Assembly: GCA_016703965.1 (NCBI GenBank)
Contig: JADJBB010000017.1
Coordinates: 1-18,340 of the forward strand
Origin: Acidobacteriota bacterium
GTDB taxonomy: Bacteria > Acidobacteriota > Blastocatellia > Pyrinomonadales > Pyrinomonadaceae
Direction: 5' to 3'
Length of the DNA: 18,340 nucleotides
Part shown: positions 1 through 8,475 of the stretch, piece by piece
Layout of the letters: each line of letters opens with the position of its first letter
Position numbering within the stretch: the first letter of the stretch is position 1
Position numbers and translations under genes: made by a program
The notes under the pieces: generated by a model
Seen by the model: only the letters and a program-made list of their open reading frames with translations
What the model was told of the DNA's origin: nothing
The model's database searches: none

Positions 1-696
1 CAAAATTTCTAAAGGCGGTAGAAGAAAGGCGTATTCGTCGTGTCGGCGGGACGCGGGATCGAGAGATAGATGTTCGAATCGTAGCTGCGACTTCCAGAGA
101 TCTGCAATCGATGGTGAACAGCGGCTCATTCAGGGCGGACCCATTTGACTCGCTTGAATATTCTACAACTTGAAACTTTACTCTCAGATATCAGAAGGAA
201 AGGATTTTAGAGACATTCTTGGATCAGTTGGAAAAAGAGAAGACTATAGGTATAGAATTGCCGTTCCAGAATCGAAAAGGATGCTCTTTCCGCAATCCAA
301 GAACTGGAGTGGAAGGGCAATTACCGCGAACTTCGCAACTTTGCCACCCGACTCGCTGTGGAATCTATTGATGATGTGGAAATCACTCATCAATGCGTCA
401 ATCGTATGGTGCGCGACCGAGACAGATGCCCGCATGTTGAGCTACCGATAGCTGATGAAAATGGAAGTTTTCTGACAGTGATCCTCGACCCCGAAACCGA
501 TGATTTGGATAGTGTGTACGTAAAGGCGGCCGCAACATTTATTGAACACGCCTTAAGACGATCCAACGGGAATTTGCGACGTGCGGCCCGTTCGATGAAT
601 ACTACTCATTCAACGATTTCGCGGATCCTTAAGAAGAACCAAGAACGGTTCGTTTCTCCGTCAAACCCTCCTACATCTTTCGCGGCTGCGGCGTAA
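1..696 (+). pseudogene. sigma-54-dependent NtrC-family activator, 3' part, frameshifted remnant
   Basis: Three frames in succession carry parts of a bacterial enhancer-binding protein. Bases 3-173 encode the sensor I region (RRVGGT, VRIVAATSRDL, then FRAD, matching the family's RVGGT, VDVRIIAATNRDL and FREDLYYRL). The frame then ends at a TGA, and LNILQLETL-like family sequence resumes one frame over. From about 286 the frame ending at 696 encodes ELEWKGNYRELRNFATRL, the family's W-x-GNVRELRN sensor II helix, and then a Fis-type helix-turn-helix (NLRRAARSMNTTHSTISRIL, about bases 568-630). The Walker A and GAFTGA parts would lie before the window. At least two frame changes and internal stops argue that it is broken, unless the read is faulty. 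It may once have controlled the downstream operon, but I found no convincing -24/-12 promoter. Confidence 0.75.
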
Positions 697-722
697 AATT
701 ACATACAAGGTTATCGGTTTAG

Positions 723-749
723 AGGTTCGCGAGGTTTCGCGAACCTTTT
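723..749 (+). terminator. Rho-independent terminator after the sigma-54 regulator remnant
   Basis: A perfect 10-bp stem (AGGTTCGCGA pairing with TCGCGAACCT) encloses a 4-base loop (GGTT) and is followed by a short T run. It lies 27 bases after the regulator's stop codon and separates that gene from the PRTRC operon. Confidence 0.85.
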
Positions 750-813
750 ACCTTTTGTTCGACAATCATTGGGGAAACAAAAGAGCGGTAGATAGGATTG
801 TGGAGATAGAGAT

Positions 814-2253
814 ATGGAAATTCTGAATAGCGGTTCGTTCATCCCCTTGATAATCGCGAGAAGATAGAACAACTGATCTTCACTGCCAGAACGCTCGCAA
901 ATGAGGTTAGTCAAAACGAAGGATTTCAAAGCAGCGGGCAGACGAATCAGCAGATCGGACTGGAACTCTGGAAGGGCGCCGAGTATATGACTCGGTCGCA
1001 CGAGGAAGTAACGATCCGGAACATTTTCCTGAGCAAATTTCTGGAAAGGCTTCGTGAGATTGAACGTGAAACCGTTCAACTATCATCTAGTCCAATCCCC
1101 CCTTCGATTCCGGCGGCAGTAGAAACCACTGTTCCTACCAATTCAGCGATTTTTACTGAACCGCAGACCCATATCCAGACTGAATCTACGGTAGAAGCAA
1201 AAGACGAGTTCCTCGGTATCGTCGATTCGGAAGAATCAGTTCAGGAGCGACCATCTTACGCGAACGAGTGCAAGCCCGAATGCGAGGAAGAGATCGTTTC
1301 GATGTTGGACTCGGCTGAGGCCTTTTCAAATGTCGAGCCGCCTGATGAAGCAAGAGTAGAACATAATTCCGTCCCACCTCCGATACTAAATCTCGAAGTC
1401 GAGGAATCCCAGGAACATGATGCGGTTAAGTCCGCTTCAGAAGTTGAGAGTGACCCTGAGCCAACGCGCTCGATAGAATCGTTAGATGACTCAGTGTCAG
1501 ATCGAAACGACACTGAACAGTCCGTAAGATCGGTTGTTCTGTCTGAAAAGGAACCCTATAACTTTGACGCCTGCACTATCACGGTCGTGATCCAGTTACT
1601 GCCCGAATCCAACGGTTCAAGAGACAGCGTTGTCAGTGTGCGTTCGCATGGTTTTGCTCCGCAGATTGCATTTGTGAACCGGTGCAATGAAAGTGGTGAG
1701 TTCAATCTATCTGATCCGATATCGGCGGCCCTCGACGAGTACCAGAAACTCCCTTCCTCTCCTGGCGGCCGAGAAGATGAAGAAGGAGCAGGCTACAACC
1801 AAAAAGCGAAGTCCCAAGATTGCTGCGAAAAGTCCAGATCACCTTTCCGAGAAGGCGGTTACGGGCGCCGACGCAACTTCAACTTCAAGTGCAATACCGC
1901 AGGAACCAGCGAAGGACCAACAGTCCCTTTGCGCTTCAGAGAAAATTATGGAAAACGAAACCAAAATTACTCCGGAGGAAAATCCGTCGGGCACCACGAA
2001 CGGCGACGAAACGGAATCGACGGAAAGCATGGATGGTAGATCTCCCGTGACCGATCCGAAGGCGACGATTAAGATCGAAGGGCAGACTTTCGAACTTGAT
2101 GCGTCGCTCGCACAGGAAGATAAGACACTGAAGGTTGTGCTTCAGCCGCATTTCGCTTCGATCGAGAACGCGAACATCACGCGTGAGGTTAAGGACGGCA
2201 AACTCAGCGTCACCATTGTCAAACGAGCGCAGCATAAGGGCTATGCCGCCTGA
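814..2253 (+). CDS. PRTRC system protein E fused to a protein C-like beta-grasp domain, frameshifted
   Basis: The likely start is ATG 814, with GGAG eight bases upstream. One shift near 845 joins MEILNSGSFIP to LDNREKIEQLIF. The first ATG in the main frame is 987. A helical N-terminal segment leads into an acidic Ser/Glu/Pro-rich stretch of about 170 residues that looks disordered. From about base 1560 comes a compact domain (ITVVIQLLP, then FNLSDPISAALDEYQKLPS) that resembles PRTRC protein E. Near 1760 the frame changes, and LLAAEKMKKEQ continues the E-type lysine-rich helix. A second low-complexity linker follows, then a C-terminal beta-grasp domain (KIEGQTFELD, NANITREVKDGKLSVTIVKRA). In PRTRC cassettes E and C are normally separate genes, so a fusion is unusual. 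The alternative is that E ends at TAG 2037-2039 and C begins at ATG 2029. Family assignment is from remembered consensus. Confidence 0.6.
2029..2253 (+). CDS. PRTRC system protein C, ubiquitin-like beta-grasp (domain of the fusion, or a separate gene)
   Basis: This marks the part that matches PRTRC protein C, a protein of about 70 residues with a ubiquitin-like fold. From ATG 2029 it would be 74 residues, the usual family length. The order is a first strand pair (TIKIEGQTFELD), a helix (TLKVVLQPHF), and a final strand pair (NANITREVKDGKLSVTIVKRA). The tail is KG-YAA, so a glycine sits three residues before the end. The frame stays open far upstream, so nothing forces a start here. Translation could equally run in from the E part. 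The other frame stops at 2039, ten bases after this ATG, as expected if E and C were overlapping separate genes. In the cassette, C is the proposed substrate of the ThiF-like activating enzyme and the JAMM peptidase encoded downstream. Confidence 0.55.
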   Translation: MDGRSPVTDPKATIKIEGQTFELDASLAQEDKTLKVVLQPHFASIENANITREVKDGKLSVTIVKRAQHKGYAA

Positions 2254-2488
2254 CGAATCGCCTCACGAACTATTGCGGGCTGAGAACGAGCAGATCAATC
2301 CGGCGATCATTCTTGCGGAACGGCTAATGCGGCGGGAGGCTACAGAACTTTTGAGCGTCGAGGAAGTAAGCGAGGCCGAGAAAATTCTGGCGATCGGCAC
2401 TCAGGAGATCGAAACAATCGAATCCCACCGAAAGGCGTTTCAGAAGAGCCCGGCGTCAGCGATCGACTATATTCCCGTCGGATTCTGA
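2243..2488 (+). CDS. small helical protein within the PRTRC operon, function unknown
   Basis: This 81-residue ORF starts at ATG 2243, eleven bases before the end of the E/C gene, with AAGGG just upstream as a ribosome-binding site. The overlap and spacing are typical of translational coupling, so it is probably real. It is acidic and mostly helical (HELLRAENEQ, AERLMRREATELLSVEEV, IETIESHRKAF) and has no cysteine, signal peptide or membrane segment. I do not recognise a family. Its position between the ubiquitin-like domain and protein F suggests a small accessory of the cassette. It could also be the N-terminal part of F, separated by a frameshift, because F has no good start codon of its own. 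Confidence 0.55.
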   Translation: MPPDESPHELLRAENEQINPAIILAERLMRREATELLSVEEVSEAEKILAIGTQEIETIESHRKAFQKSPASAIDYIPVGF

Positions 2489-2519
2489 GTAAGCGAGACT
2501 TTGATGAACGGATTAGGGA

Positions 2520-3332
2520 TTGGCGACGGCCGAGAACGGAAAGCCAATTTTTGGATTTGGCGAACGTCTGGTCCGCTCGCTCGAATATCTTCAATTTAAA
2601 GCAAAAAGCAACAACGCCTTATATGCATGCGAAACAGTCTCCAGAGTCGTATCGGAACAGCACAAATACCGGCTTTATATTGAAATGTTTCCAAAAGACT
2701 GGGAACGATCAACAAAGAGTCTCTATAGAGCAGGTTATTTTAAGGCGTACAGCGAACGTACAAATGAATTCTTTCAGCTTATAAATGACAAGCGCTTTCC
2801 ACTGCTCGAATACTGGCATGACGATCCTGAGTTAGAACTAGAACGATTTGCTATTCCGCCGATGAACTTCGACCTTTGCTGCGAAGAAGTTGATTTCGCA
2901 CACTTGCGGGACAGTTACCTGGCCGGCCTGACGTTTTATTTTAATGAAGATGACGAGATCTGGAAATATTTTTCTGAAAAGTACGAAGTTGATACGGAAT
3001 CACTTCCTCCGATCAAGACGGCACATGCAAATATCTGGAAAGAAAAGCATGGTGCAAAAGCAAAACCCTTCAGCGATCTGATCCGCCTGGTCGATCACTC
3101 CACCGGTAATCCGTGGCTAGACGTTACTAACTGCCAATATCCGGAGTTCTTCGAATGGAACAAAGAAACTGTTGACTATTTGACCGAGGCGTATAATGCC
3201 GCAAACCTGTACTTCAAAAATCTCGAACAGCTAGATAAAAGGATTGAAGAAGATGCTCAGACATTCTTTAGTGAGCTTATTTCATTCTGGAATAACGGAA
3301 AGGTCGGGTCGGGAGGCAAAGCTAACCGATGA
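2520..3332 (+). CDS. PRTRC system protein F
   Basis: A 270-residue soluble protein resembling PRTRC protein F by context and by its motif FPLLEYWHDDPELELERFAIPP, written here as FPLLEYWHDD then ELERFAIPP. A conserved-looking middle follows (VDFAHLRDSYLAGLTFYF, WKYFSEKY), then LVDHSTGNPWLD, and a C-terminal helix rich in Glu and Asp (LDKRIEEDAQTFF). No enzymatic motif is visible, and the family's role is unknown. The only start in this frame is TTG 2520, because TAG 2514-2516 lies just upstream. AGGGA directly abuts the TTG, which is poor spacing. An ATG at 2504 in another frame raises the possibility of a shift at the 5' end. The stop overlaps the start of B (ATGA), so the two are probably translationally coupled. 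Confidence 0.65.
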   Translation: MATAENGKPIFGFGERLVRSLEYLQFKAKSNNALYACETVSRVVSEQHKYRLYIEMFPKDWERSTKSLYRAGYFKAYSERTNEFFQLINDKRFPLLEYWHDDPELELERFAIPPMNFDLCCEEVDFAHLRDSYLAGLTFYFNEDDEIWKYFSEKYEVDTESLPPIKTAHANIWKEKHGAKAKPFSDLIRLVDHSTGNPWLDVTNCQYPEFFEWNKETVDYLTEAYNAANLYFKNLEQLDKRIEEDAQTFFSELISFWNNGKVGSGGKANR

Positions 3333-4012
3333 ATAGGCCCTTACAAGTACCTGTCGATGCTTCCGCCGCGCTGTATTTCCTGCCCGGTCAGTATCTCTTT
3401 GCTGATCTTAAAGAATCATCTGTGTCGTTGAAGGCTCTTTCGAGTGACCAGGTGGCTAGGGCCTTTCGAAGAGTTTATACAGATACGGGATGGCTTGGTA
3501 AACGGGTCTTGCGTTACCGCGAGGCTCCCGAAGGTAACGCGATCCTCTCGTACGAGCCAGCCGCAATACGCAAGATAACTATCGCTTTTTCTGAAAAGGG
3601 ACTTGTGGAGATCTCAGTTCCATTGCCCCCTCTCATCCTTCTCGGTAAAGGACGGGAATATTATCTCTGGGCCTCGGCTTCATCTCACATATCGGCTAAC
3701 ACCAACCTTGCGGTTGCTCCGCTGCCTAATGTTGGCTCTGGTAAGATCTGCTTTGGAAAGAACGAAGTTCCGGAAACCCACCCGTCTGCACTCAGCGAAG
3801 TGTGGCGGTTGATTTTCGACACGCCATTTAATGCAGATAATGCCAGCGAGCGATGCCTATCCGAACCACAAGATGTGCGCGAACTTCTTTTGAAATTGGC
3901 GGATGACAAAGCGAAGAAATTTCCGAAGTCCGAATTGCTCTTATCAAGTACTACGATCGACGACGCATGGGAAACAATCGTTGAACAGCGAAGATATGAT
4001 TCGCGGTTCTAA
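3329..4012 (+). CDS. PRTRC system protein B (proposed E2-like partner)
   Basis: An intact 227-residue ORF. It carries features I associate with PRTRC protein B: TDTGWL near residue 50, a strand-rich centre with ISVPLPPLILLGKGREYYLWA, then APLPNVGSGKICFGKN near residue 130. Published analyses of prokaryotic ubiquitin-like systems have discussed such proteins as E2-like or as adaptors, which I cite from memory only. There is one cysteine in the conserved ICFG segment (Cys about 139), but I cannot tell whether it is catalytic. ATG 3329 overlaps the F stop by four bases, and PRTRC A follows after a 7-base gap. This is one of the best-preserved genes in the cassette. Confidence 0.72.
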   Translation: MNRPLQVPVDASAALYFLPGQYLFADLKESSVSLKALSSDQVARAFRRVYTDTGWLGKRVLRYREAPEGNAILSYEPAAIRKITIAFSEKGLVEISVPLPPLILLGKGREYYLWASASSHISANTNLAVAPLPNVGSGKICFGKNEVPETHPSALSEVWRLIFDTPFNADNASERCLSEPQDVRELLLKLADDKAKKFPKSELLLSSTTIDDAWETIVEQRRYDSRF

Positions 4013-4019
4013 AAGAAAT

Positions 4020-4663
4020 ATGGAAAGACGAAAGGAGTTTATCGGCCATCGGATCGCAAAAGAACGATTTGAGCCGGTAGAAGCCATTCTTTACGAGTAT
4101 CTTCTTGCCGGTAACGGCGTACTTCTAAGAGCTCAACGTGTTGAATTTACGGTTTCAGTTCCTCTGATGTTCAGAGAGATAAAGGGCCTTCCAGCCGCAA
4201 ATGTAGGTATCAAATGGCATAAGCCGAAAGTTCCAAATCGTATATGGGACGAAATTTGCAAACACGCCCAGATCTCCAATTCGAACGAGAAATTTAGGGA
4301 AGAACTTTATCTTGTCTACTGGGATAGTGAGCGATACGCGTGGCAGTGGTGTACGTCGAGCAAGGACAGGACACATACCTCGACCATCGCCGATGATAGG
4401 CGGCCCGAATACTCGAGGCCTGTATCGAGATTCATACGCACCCAGATGGGGCATACCAGTTTAGTACCGCAGATGACCGCGACGAATCGGGAAAGTTCCG
4501 CATCTTCGGAATCATTGCAGACGTCCACGATAAACCAAAGATCAGATTCCGCTGCGGGATCTACGATCACCTTATCCCAATTCCATTTTCCTGGATCGGA
4601 CACTTGCCAAGCGGAGTTGTCGATCTGAATGAGGTCGAAGCTCTGCTTCAGATGATGTTGTGA
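4020..4663 (+). CDS. PRTRC system protein A, JAB/MPN (JAMM) metalloprotease, one frameshift
   Basis: The start is ATG 4020, eight bases after the B stop. The N-terminal 125 or so residues (ILYEYLLAGNGVLLRA, VEFTVSVPL, VYWDSERYAWQW) run in one frame to about 4400. The frame then changes by one base, near GATGATAGGCGG, and continues as AARILEACIEIHTHPDG, QFSTADDRDESG and FRIFGIIADV to the TGA at 4661-4663. The second part holds a full JAMM zinc motif: H-T-H-P at about 4433-4444, then S-x2-DD eight residues on. JAMM enzymes are zinc isopeptidases or peptidases, and here the likely target is the ubiquitin-like C domain. If read as one frame only, the metal site is lost and an unrelated tail to 4628 appears. 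The stop overlaps the ThiF start (TGATG). Confidence 0.75.
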
Positions 4664-5505
4664 TGGATATCGATCTCAGCTTTTCGCAGGCCGCCGTTGT
4701 GATGCCTGTCGAGTTCAACTCTCTTCGGTTCATTGTTGTCGGTGCCGGAGGAACAGGTTCCTTTGTAGTTCCTGCTCTAGCGCGACTGATTTTCGAACTA
4801 AAGCAGCAGCAAAACAAATCCGCCGAAATGCTGATCGTTGACCCGGACGTGGTAGAAAACGCAAATATTCCGCGCAGCAATTTCTGCTTCGCTGAAGTCG
4901 GACGATACAAGGGACAGATACTAGCGGAACGAGTTTCTATGGCTTGGGGAATAGAAACAAGCTTTTCTTGTGAGAAGTTTGATCCCGGGAAGCATCTTAA
5001 AGGCTCGAATAGCGACTACCGAAATCTGACGATCATCATCGGTTGCGTCGATAACTACATGGCTCGACGAGAGATGCATCGCGCTCTTGATGAGTTTCGC
5101 GACTACGGTGACGCGTCCAGACTTTGGTGGATAGACGGTGGTAACGGAAGATCGTCGGGCCAAGTATTGCTAGGCTCGACAACAAGGCGCTTAAAACCCG
5201 AACAATACTTCACGGGAACTAGTATCTGCCGAGCACTTCCGGCACCGTCGCTTCAGCACCCCGATCTTCTTGAACCCGAAAAAATTGAGGCGAGGAGTGA
5301 TGTATCGTGTCCCGAACGGGTTCGTCAGGGCGAGCAAGGTCTTAACATCAATCAGCGGGTGGCGATCGAGATGGCTGAGATGCTTTCGTCGATGCTTTTG
5401 ACAAGAACCCTCAAGCGATTTGCGGTTTATTTTGATCTCGACAGCGGAACTGGTAAATCTCGCTACTGCACCCTAGACTCCATCACCGAAGGAACCAGAT
5501 TATAG
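4663..5505 (+). CDS. PRTRC system ThiF family protein, E1-like adenylating enzyme
   Basis: An intact protein of about 280 residues with the E1/ThiF/MoeB Rossmann core. G27-A-G-G-T-G32 follows a beta strand (FIVVGAGGTG). IVDPDVVENANIPRSNF contains the acidic residue and the Arg-Asn pair that contact ATP, and IIIGCVDN is the usual later strand. The C-terminal part has SCPERVRQG with Cys216, then NINQRVAIEMAEML, the same arrangement as in PRTRC ThiF proteins as I remember them. Such enzymes adenylate the C terminus of a ubiquitin-like protein, here presumably the C domain. GTG 4660 is also possible, but ATG 4663 overlaps the A stop by one base and fits coupling. It closes the PRTRC operon. Activity on the C domain is inferred. 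Confidence 0.82.
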   Translation: MDIDLSFSQAAVVMPVEFNSLRFIVVGAGGTGSFVVPALARLIFELKQQQNKSAEMLIVDPDVVENANIPRSNFCFAEVGRYKGQILAERVSMAWGIETSFSCEKFDPGKHLKGSNSDYRNLTIIIGCVDNYMARREMHRALDEFRDYGDASRLWWIDGGNGRSSGQVLLGSTTRRLKPEQYFTGTSICRALPAPSLQHPDLLEPEKIEARSDVSCPERVRQGEQGLNINQRVAIEMAEMLSSMLLTRTLKRFAVYFDLDSGTGKSRYCTLDSITEGTRL

Positions 5506-5534
5506 TTCTTTCTGAGCCGCAAACTTCTGAAACA

Positions 5535-5550
5535 ACAACATTTATGTTGT
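5535..5550. promoter_or_regulatory. 16-bp palindrome between ThiF and the SNF2 helicase
   Basis: ACAACAT-TT-ATGTTGT is a perfect inverted repeat with 7-bp arms, 30 bases after the ThiF stop and about 60 bases before the helicase start. It has no T run, so it looks more like an operator than an intrinsic terminator. Either role is possible. Confidence 0.4.
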
Positions 5551-5597
5551 CGGACTCCGTTCTAATCACCAACCTCGCGAATAAAAACACATGATGC

Positions 5598-5612
5598 TAT
5601 AAATAAATCTAA
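5598..5612 (+). promoter_or_regulatory. possible leaderless promoter of the helicase gene (-10 TATAAA)
   Basis: TATAAAT at 5598-5604 is placed so that transcription would begin at or next to the A of ATG 5612. The gene has no visible ribosome-binding site. I see no good -35 box 17 bases upstream (TCGCGA). The case rests on the -10 box and the missing Shine-Dalgarno sequence. Confidence 0.3.
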
Positions 5613-8269
5613 TGGAGGCAAAGTTTAAGACAAGCGACATTGTACAAAGCATTAACCAGCCTGAGGTAAATGGTGTGGTGCTGGAGCCTTGTTGGGATGA
5701 TCAGACCGAAAGTTGGATCTACAAGGTTCAATTTAGCGGGACCGTTGCCGCCGTTCCGGAAACCTCAATTCGGGGTTGGACTCGGGTGAAGACAGCGTGG
5801 GAAAAACTGCGCGATCATGAGTTCTCTGGAATCGATCACTTTCGCGATACGTTAACATTTCAAAAGGTCCAATCTCCCACGGCTCGGGTTGCACACGCGT
5901 ACTCGTCAGCGAGAACGATGTTCTACCCACACCAGTTTAAGCCCCTCCTGAAATTTCTGGACGGGGGAGGAAACGGTTTGCTTATTGCCGATGATGTCGG
6001 CCTCGGCAAAACTATTGAGGCAGGATACATTCTCCGCGAGCTGGATGCTCGCAAGAAATTAGAACGGGTTCTAGTACTCGCTCCCGCAAGACTCGCTACC
6101 AAGTGGAAGCGTGAGATGGCAGAGATTTGAAGAGCCGTTCGAGATAGCAAAAGGAAGTGACCTTATCGACCTATCCAATTCTTTGGAAAAGGCCGAGACG
6201 TCGGACCTTTTAAGTGGATAATATCCTATGAAGGGGCCCGACATAAGGACGTGCAGAATGCGTTAGAGGCTGCGCAACCTGGATTGGACCTTATTATTGT
6301 TGACGAGGCTCACAGGCTTAGGAACCCTGAAACGTTGCAGCACAGGCTTGGAAGACTTTTATGCGATCTTGCCGATCATCGTGTCTTCCTTACCGCGACA
6401 CCTGTGCAGAACACATTGGATGATCTGTGGAATCTATTGAGGCTACTGTCCGAGGATGAATTTCCAGATCGCGAAATTTTCAGTCGCCAGATGGAGGCCA
6501 ACCGAAAGATATTGGAATGCCAGCGGATCGCCTATTGGAAGCATGTCAATTTATCCGAGCCTGAGCGGCGAATTTATGAAAGTGTCGAACAACTCTGTCG
6601 AGTTCGACCTGATCACGAGTTGTCTCAAAGTTGGGGATATCAGATGGCTACGCTTATGGCTTACAGGGCCACCGCGAGTTGTATTCCGGCCGCAATCGCA
6701 TACTTTCAGGAACGAATTGAGTCATCGAGTATGTCTGAGGCCAGAACTATGGCTAACGATTTGGGTTCTGATGCGCCTGACGATGAAGTATTCGGACAAA
6801 GTGTGACGAGCGAAATTAGCAGTTGGTTTGGTTCGCAAAAGGAGAGACTCGCCGCTCTTGTGACCGATTGGTCTCAAAATGGTGGGGCCGATACAAAATT
6901 TGAGGATTTCTACGAAACTTTAAGTACGATTTGGGACGAAGATGAAAAGCTAAAAATGCCACGTCGCAAAATTGTGGTCTTTTCGTTCTTTCGAAAGACG
7001 CTCGAGTATCTTCGTAGATCCCTTGAGGCGAAAAGTATCGGCGTTCGGATGATCCATGGGAAAATTCCACTTTTGGATCGGGATAGGGCAATCGAAGACT
7101 TCTTAACGCTTTCTGAAAATGACGTCCTTCTAACCTCCGAAGTCGGTGGAGAAGGTATCGATCTGCAAAGTGCGTCCGTCGTTCTGAATTACGATCTGCC
7201 TTGGAATCCAATGGTTGTGGAGCAACGCATTGGTCGCGTCGACCGGATCGGCCAACAAGCTGAGCGAATTGTGGTCATCAATTTTGTCGTACAAGATTCG
7301 ATCGAAGAAAGAATTCTGGAAAGGCTTCTAAGAAAGATCGGGATTTTCGAAACTTCGATTGGTGAGATTGATCCAATTGTTGGGGACCAGATCGAGAAAC
7401 TAACTCGCGAGGCAGTTAGTGGCAGCCTAACGCATGACGAGTTAGAAAAGAAACTGCGTATCGAAGAACGGGCAATTGCGAACCGGACCGTCGTTGCAAA
7501 ACAAGTCCGTGGGCAGGCTGAAAATCTCTTTACATCAGATCAGAGTCTGTTGGACGAAATAGCTGCATTATCAGGCGAGAAGCAAGTTCCCGGCGAGGCA
7601 GACCTCTTACGTTTTCTCAACCGGTTTTTAGCGACATTCTATCCCGGATATCTTATTCCCGAAAATACACTTTCAAGTGTTCAGCGATTTAGGCTTTCGC
7701 CGCAATTGGCCCGGGACATTGATGACTCATCACTAGAGTTTGGAAGCGACGTAATAGCGTTTGGTAGGAGAATCGCTTCTACTGAGGTCACGGCAACCCT
7801 TTCCCGCGAGGTCGCTTACCGTCATGCGAACGCGGATTTGCTACATTTTACTCACCCACTCGTAAAGTTTGCGGTGTGGAAATGGGCGGGCCGCTTCGGA
7901 AATGAGACATTCTGTTTGGCCCTTAGCGAGTCTGAGATCCTCGAACCCGGACTGTATGCATTTGCGGCTCGAATTCTCGAGCTCGATGGGCCGATTCCGA
8001 AGAATAAACTCCACATTGCTATAGTCGATTTCCAGGGTGACAGACAATGGTCTGATCCCGCCAGTACGGTTCCCGTTCTCTTGGAAATACTTGACCATGG
8101 AGCTAGTTATAAGCTCGCGTTTACACTGGCTGAGAAATCGGAGCAGGTTGAACTACATCTGAATCGGATTCTAGACATCTCCCGCAATGACTTGGACAAC
8201 CGGGAAAAGCAGCTCGCAGTTGACAGACTCGCCCAGCGGAAGGCAATTCCGTGCGAATGGCGGAAATGA
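5612..8269 (+). CDS. SNF2/RapA-type superfamily 2 helicase, two compensating frameshifts
   Basis: The product would be about 885 residues. After an N-terminal region of about 100 residues comes YPHQFKPLLKFL, then the Walker A motif DDVGLGKTIEAG (the family usually has DEVGLGKT), and VLVLAPARLATKWKREM. The frame stops at 6128. The next stretch (RFEEPFEIAKGSDLIDL) is one frame over, and near the CCTTTTAAG at 6207 the first frame resumes with FKWIISYEGARH. Motif II is IIVDEAH, followed by LTATPVQNTLDDLWNLL. The second lobe carries VVFSFFRKTLEYL, SEVGGEGIDLQ, LPWNPMVVEQRIGRVDRIGQ in that order, all intact. A C-terminal part of about 300 residues has no motif I know. Such helicases move along duplex DNA, and relatives occur in defence loci (DrmD of DISARM is a SNF2 helicase), but the other DISARM genes are not here. 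It is followed by an overlapping small ORF. Confidence 0.85.
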
Positions 8270-8475
8270 AACTAAGGAGAGCAGTGGATCAGGTATCGAG
8301 AATGGTCGAGGGTGGGGCGAAGGAATTTGCGATCAAAATGGGAACTCTAAAAATAAGGAAAGCAGAAGAAACTCTGGCCGCTGTCCGAGCCATTGAATCT
8401 CAAGGTATGCGAGTTGGTGTAAGCGGCTGGACCGATATCGCAGTCGGATACCTAAAGGTAGGCACACCTATTTAG
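8257..8475 (+). CDS. small protein overlapping the helicase 3' end, unknown
   Basis: A 72-residue ORF from ATG 8257, overlapping the helicase stop by 13 bases in another frame. A GTG at 8251 is also possible. It begins with a basic helix (MKLRRAVDQVSRMVEGG), continues as IRKAEETLAAVRAIESQGM, and ends with a Gly/Val-rich tail (VGVSGWTDIAVGYLKVG). There is no ribosome-binding site beyond AAGGCAATTCC. I do not recognise it. The helix-plus-tail make-up and its placement between two coherent genes favour a real small gene that is coupled to the helicase. Confidence 0.45.
   Translation: MAEMKLRRAVDQVSRMVEGGAKEFAIKMGTLKIRKAEETLAAVRAIESQGMRVGVSGWTDIAVGYLKVGTPI

Noticed and set aside
711..1079. 122-residue minus-strand ORF opposite the start of the E gene
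   Set aside because: It covers the terminator and the 5' part of the E gene, has no recognisable motif, and the plus strand gives a coherent coiled segment there. I take it as a shadow.
7841..8098. Minus-strand ORFs inside the helicase
   Set aside because: They lie wholly inside a long plus-strand coding region with conserved motifs and carry no motif of their own.
5612..8269. DISARM helicase DrmD
   Set aside because: The motifs fit any SNF2/RapA-type helicase, and none of the other DISARM genes (methyltransferase, DrmA, DrmB, DrmC) is in the window.
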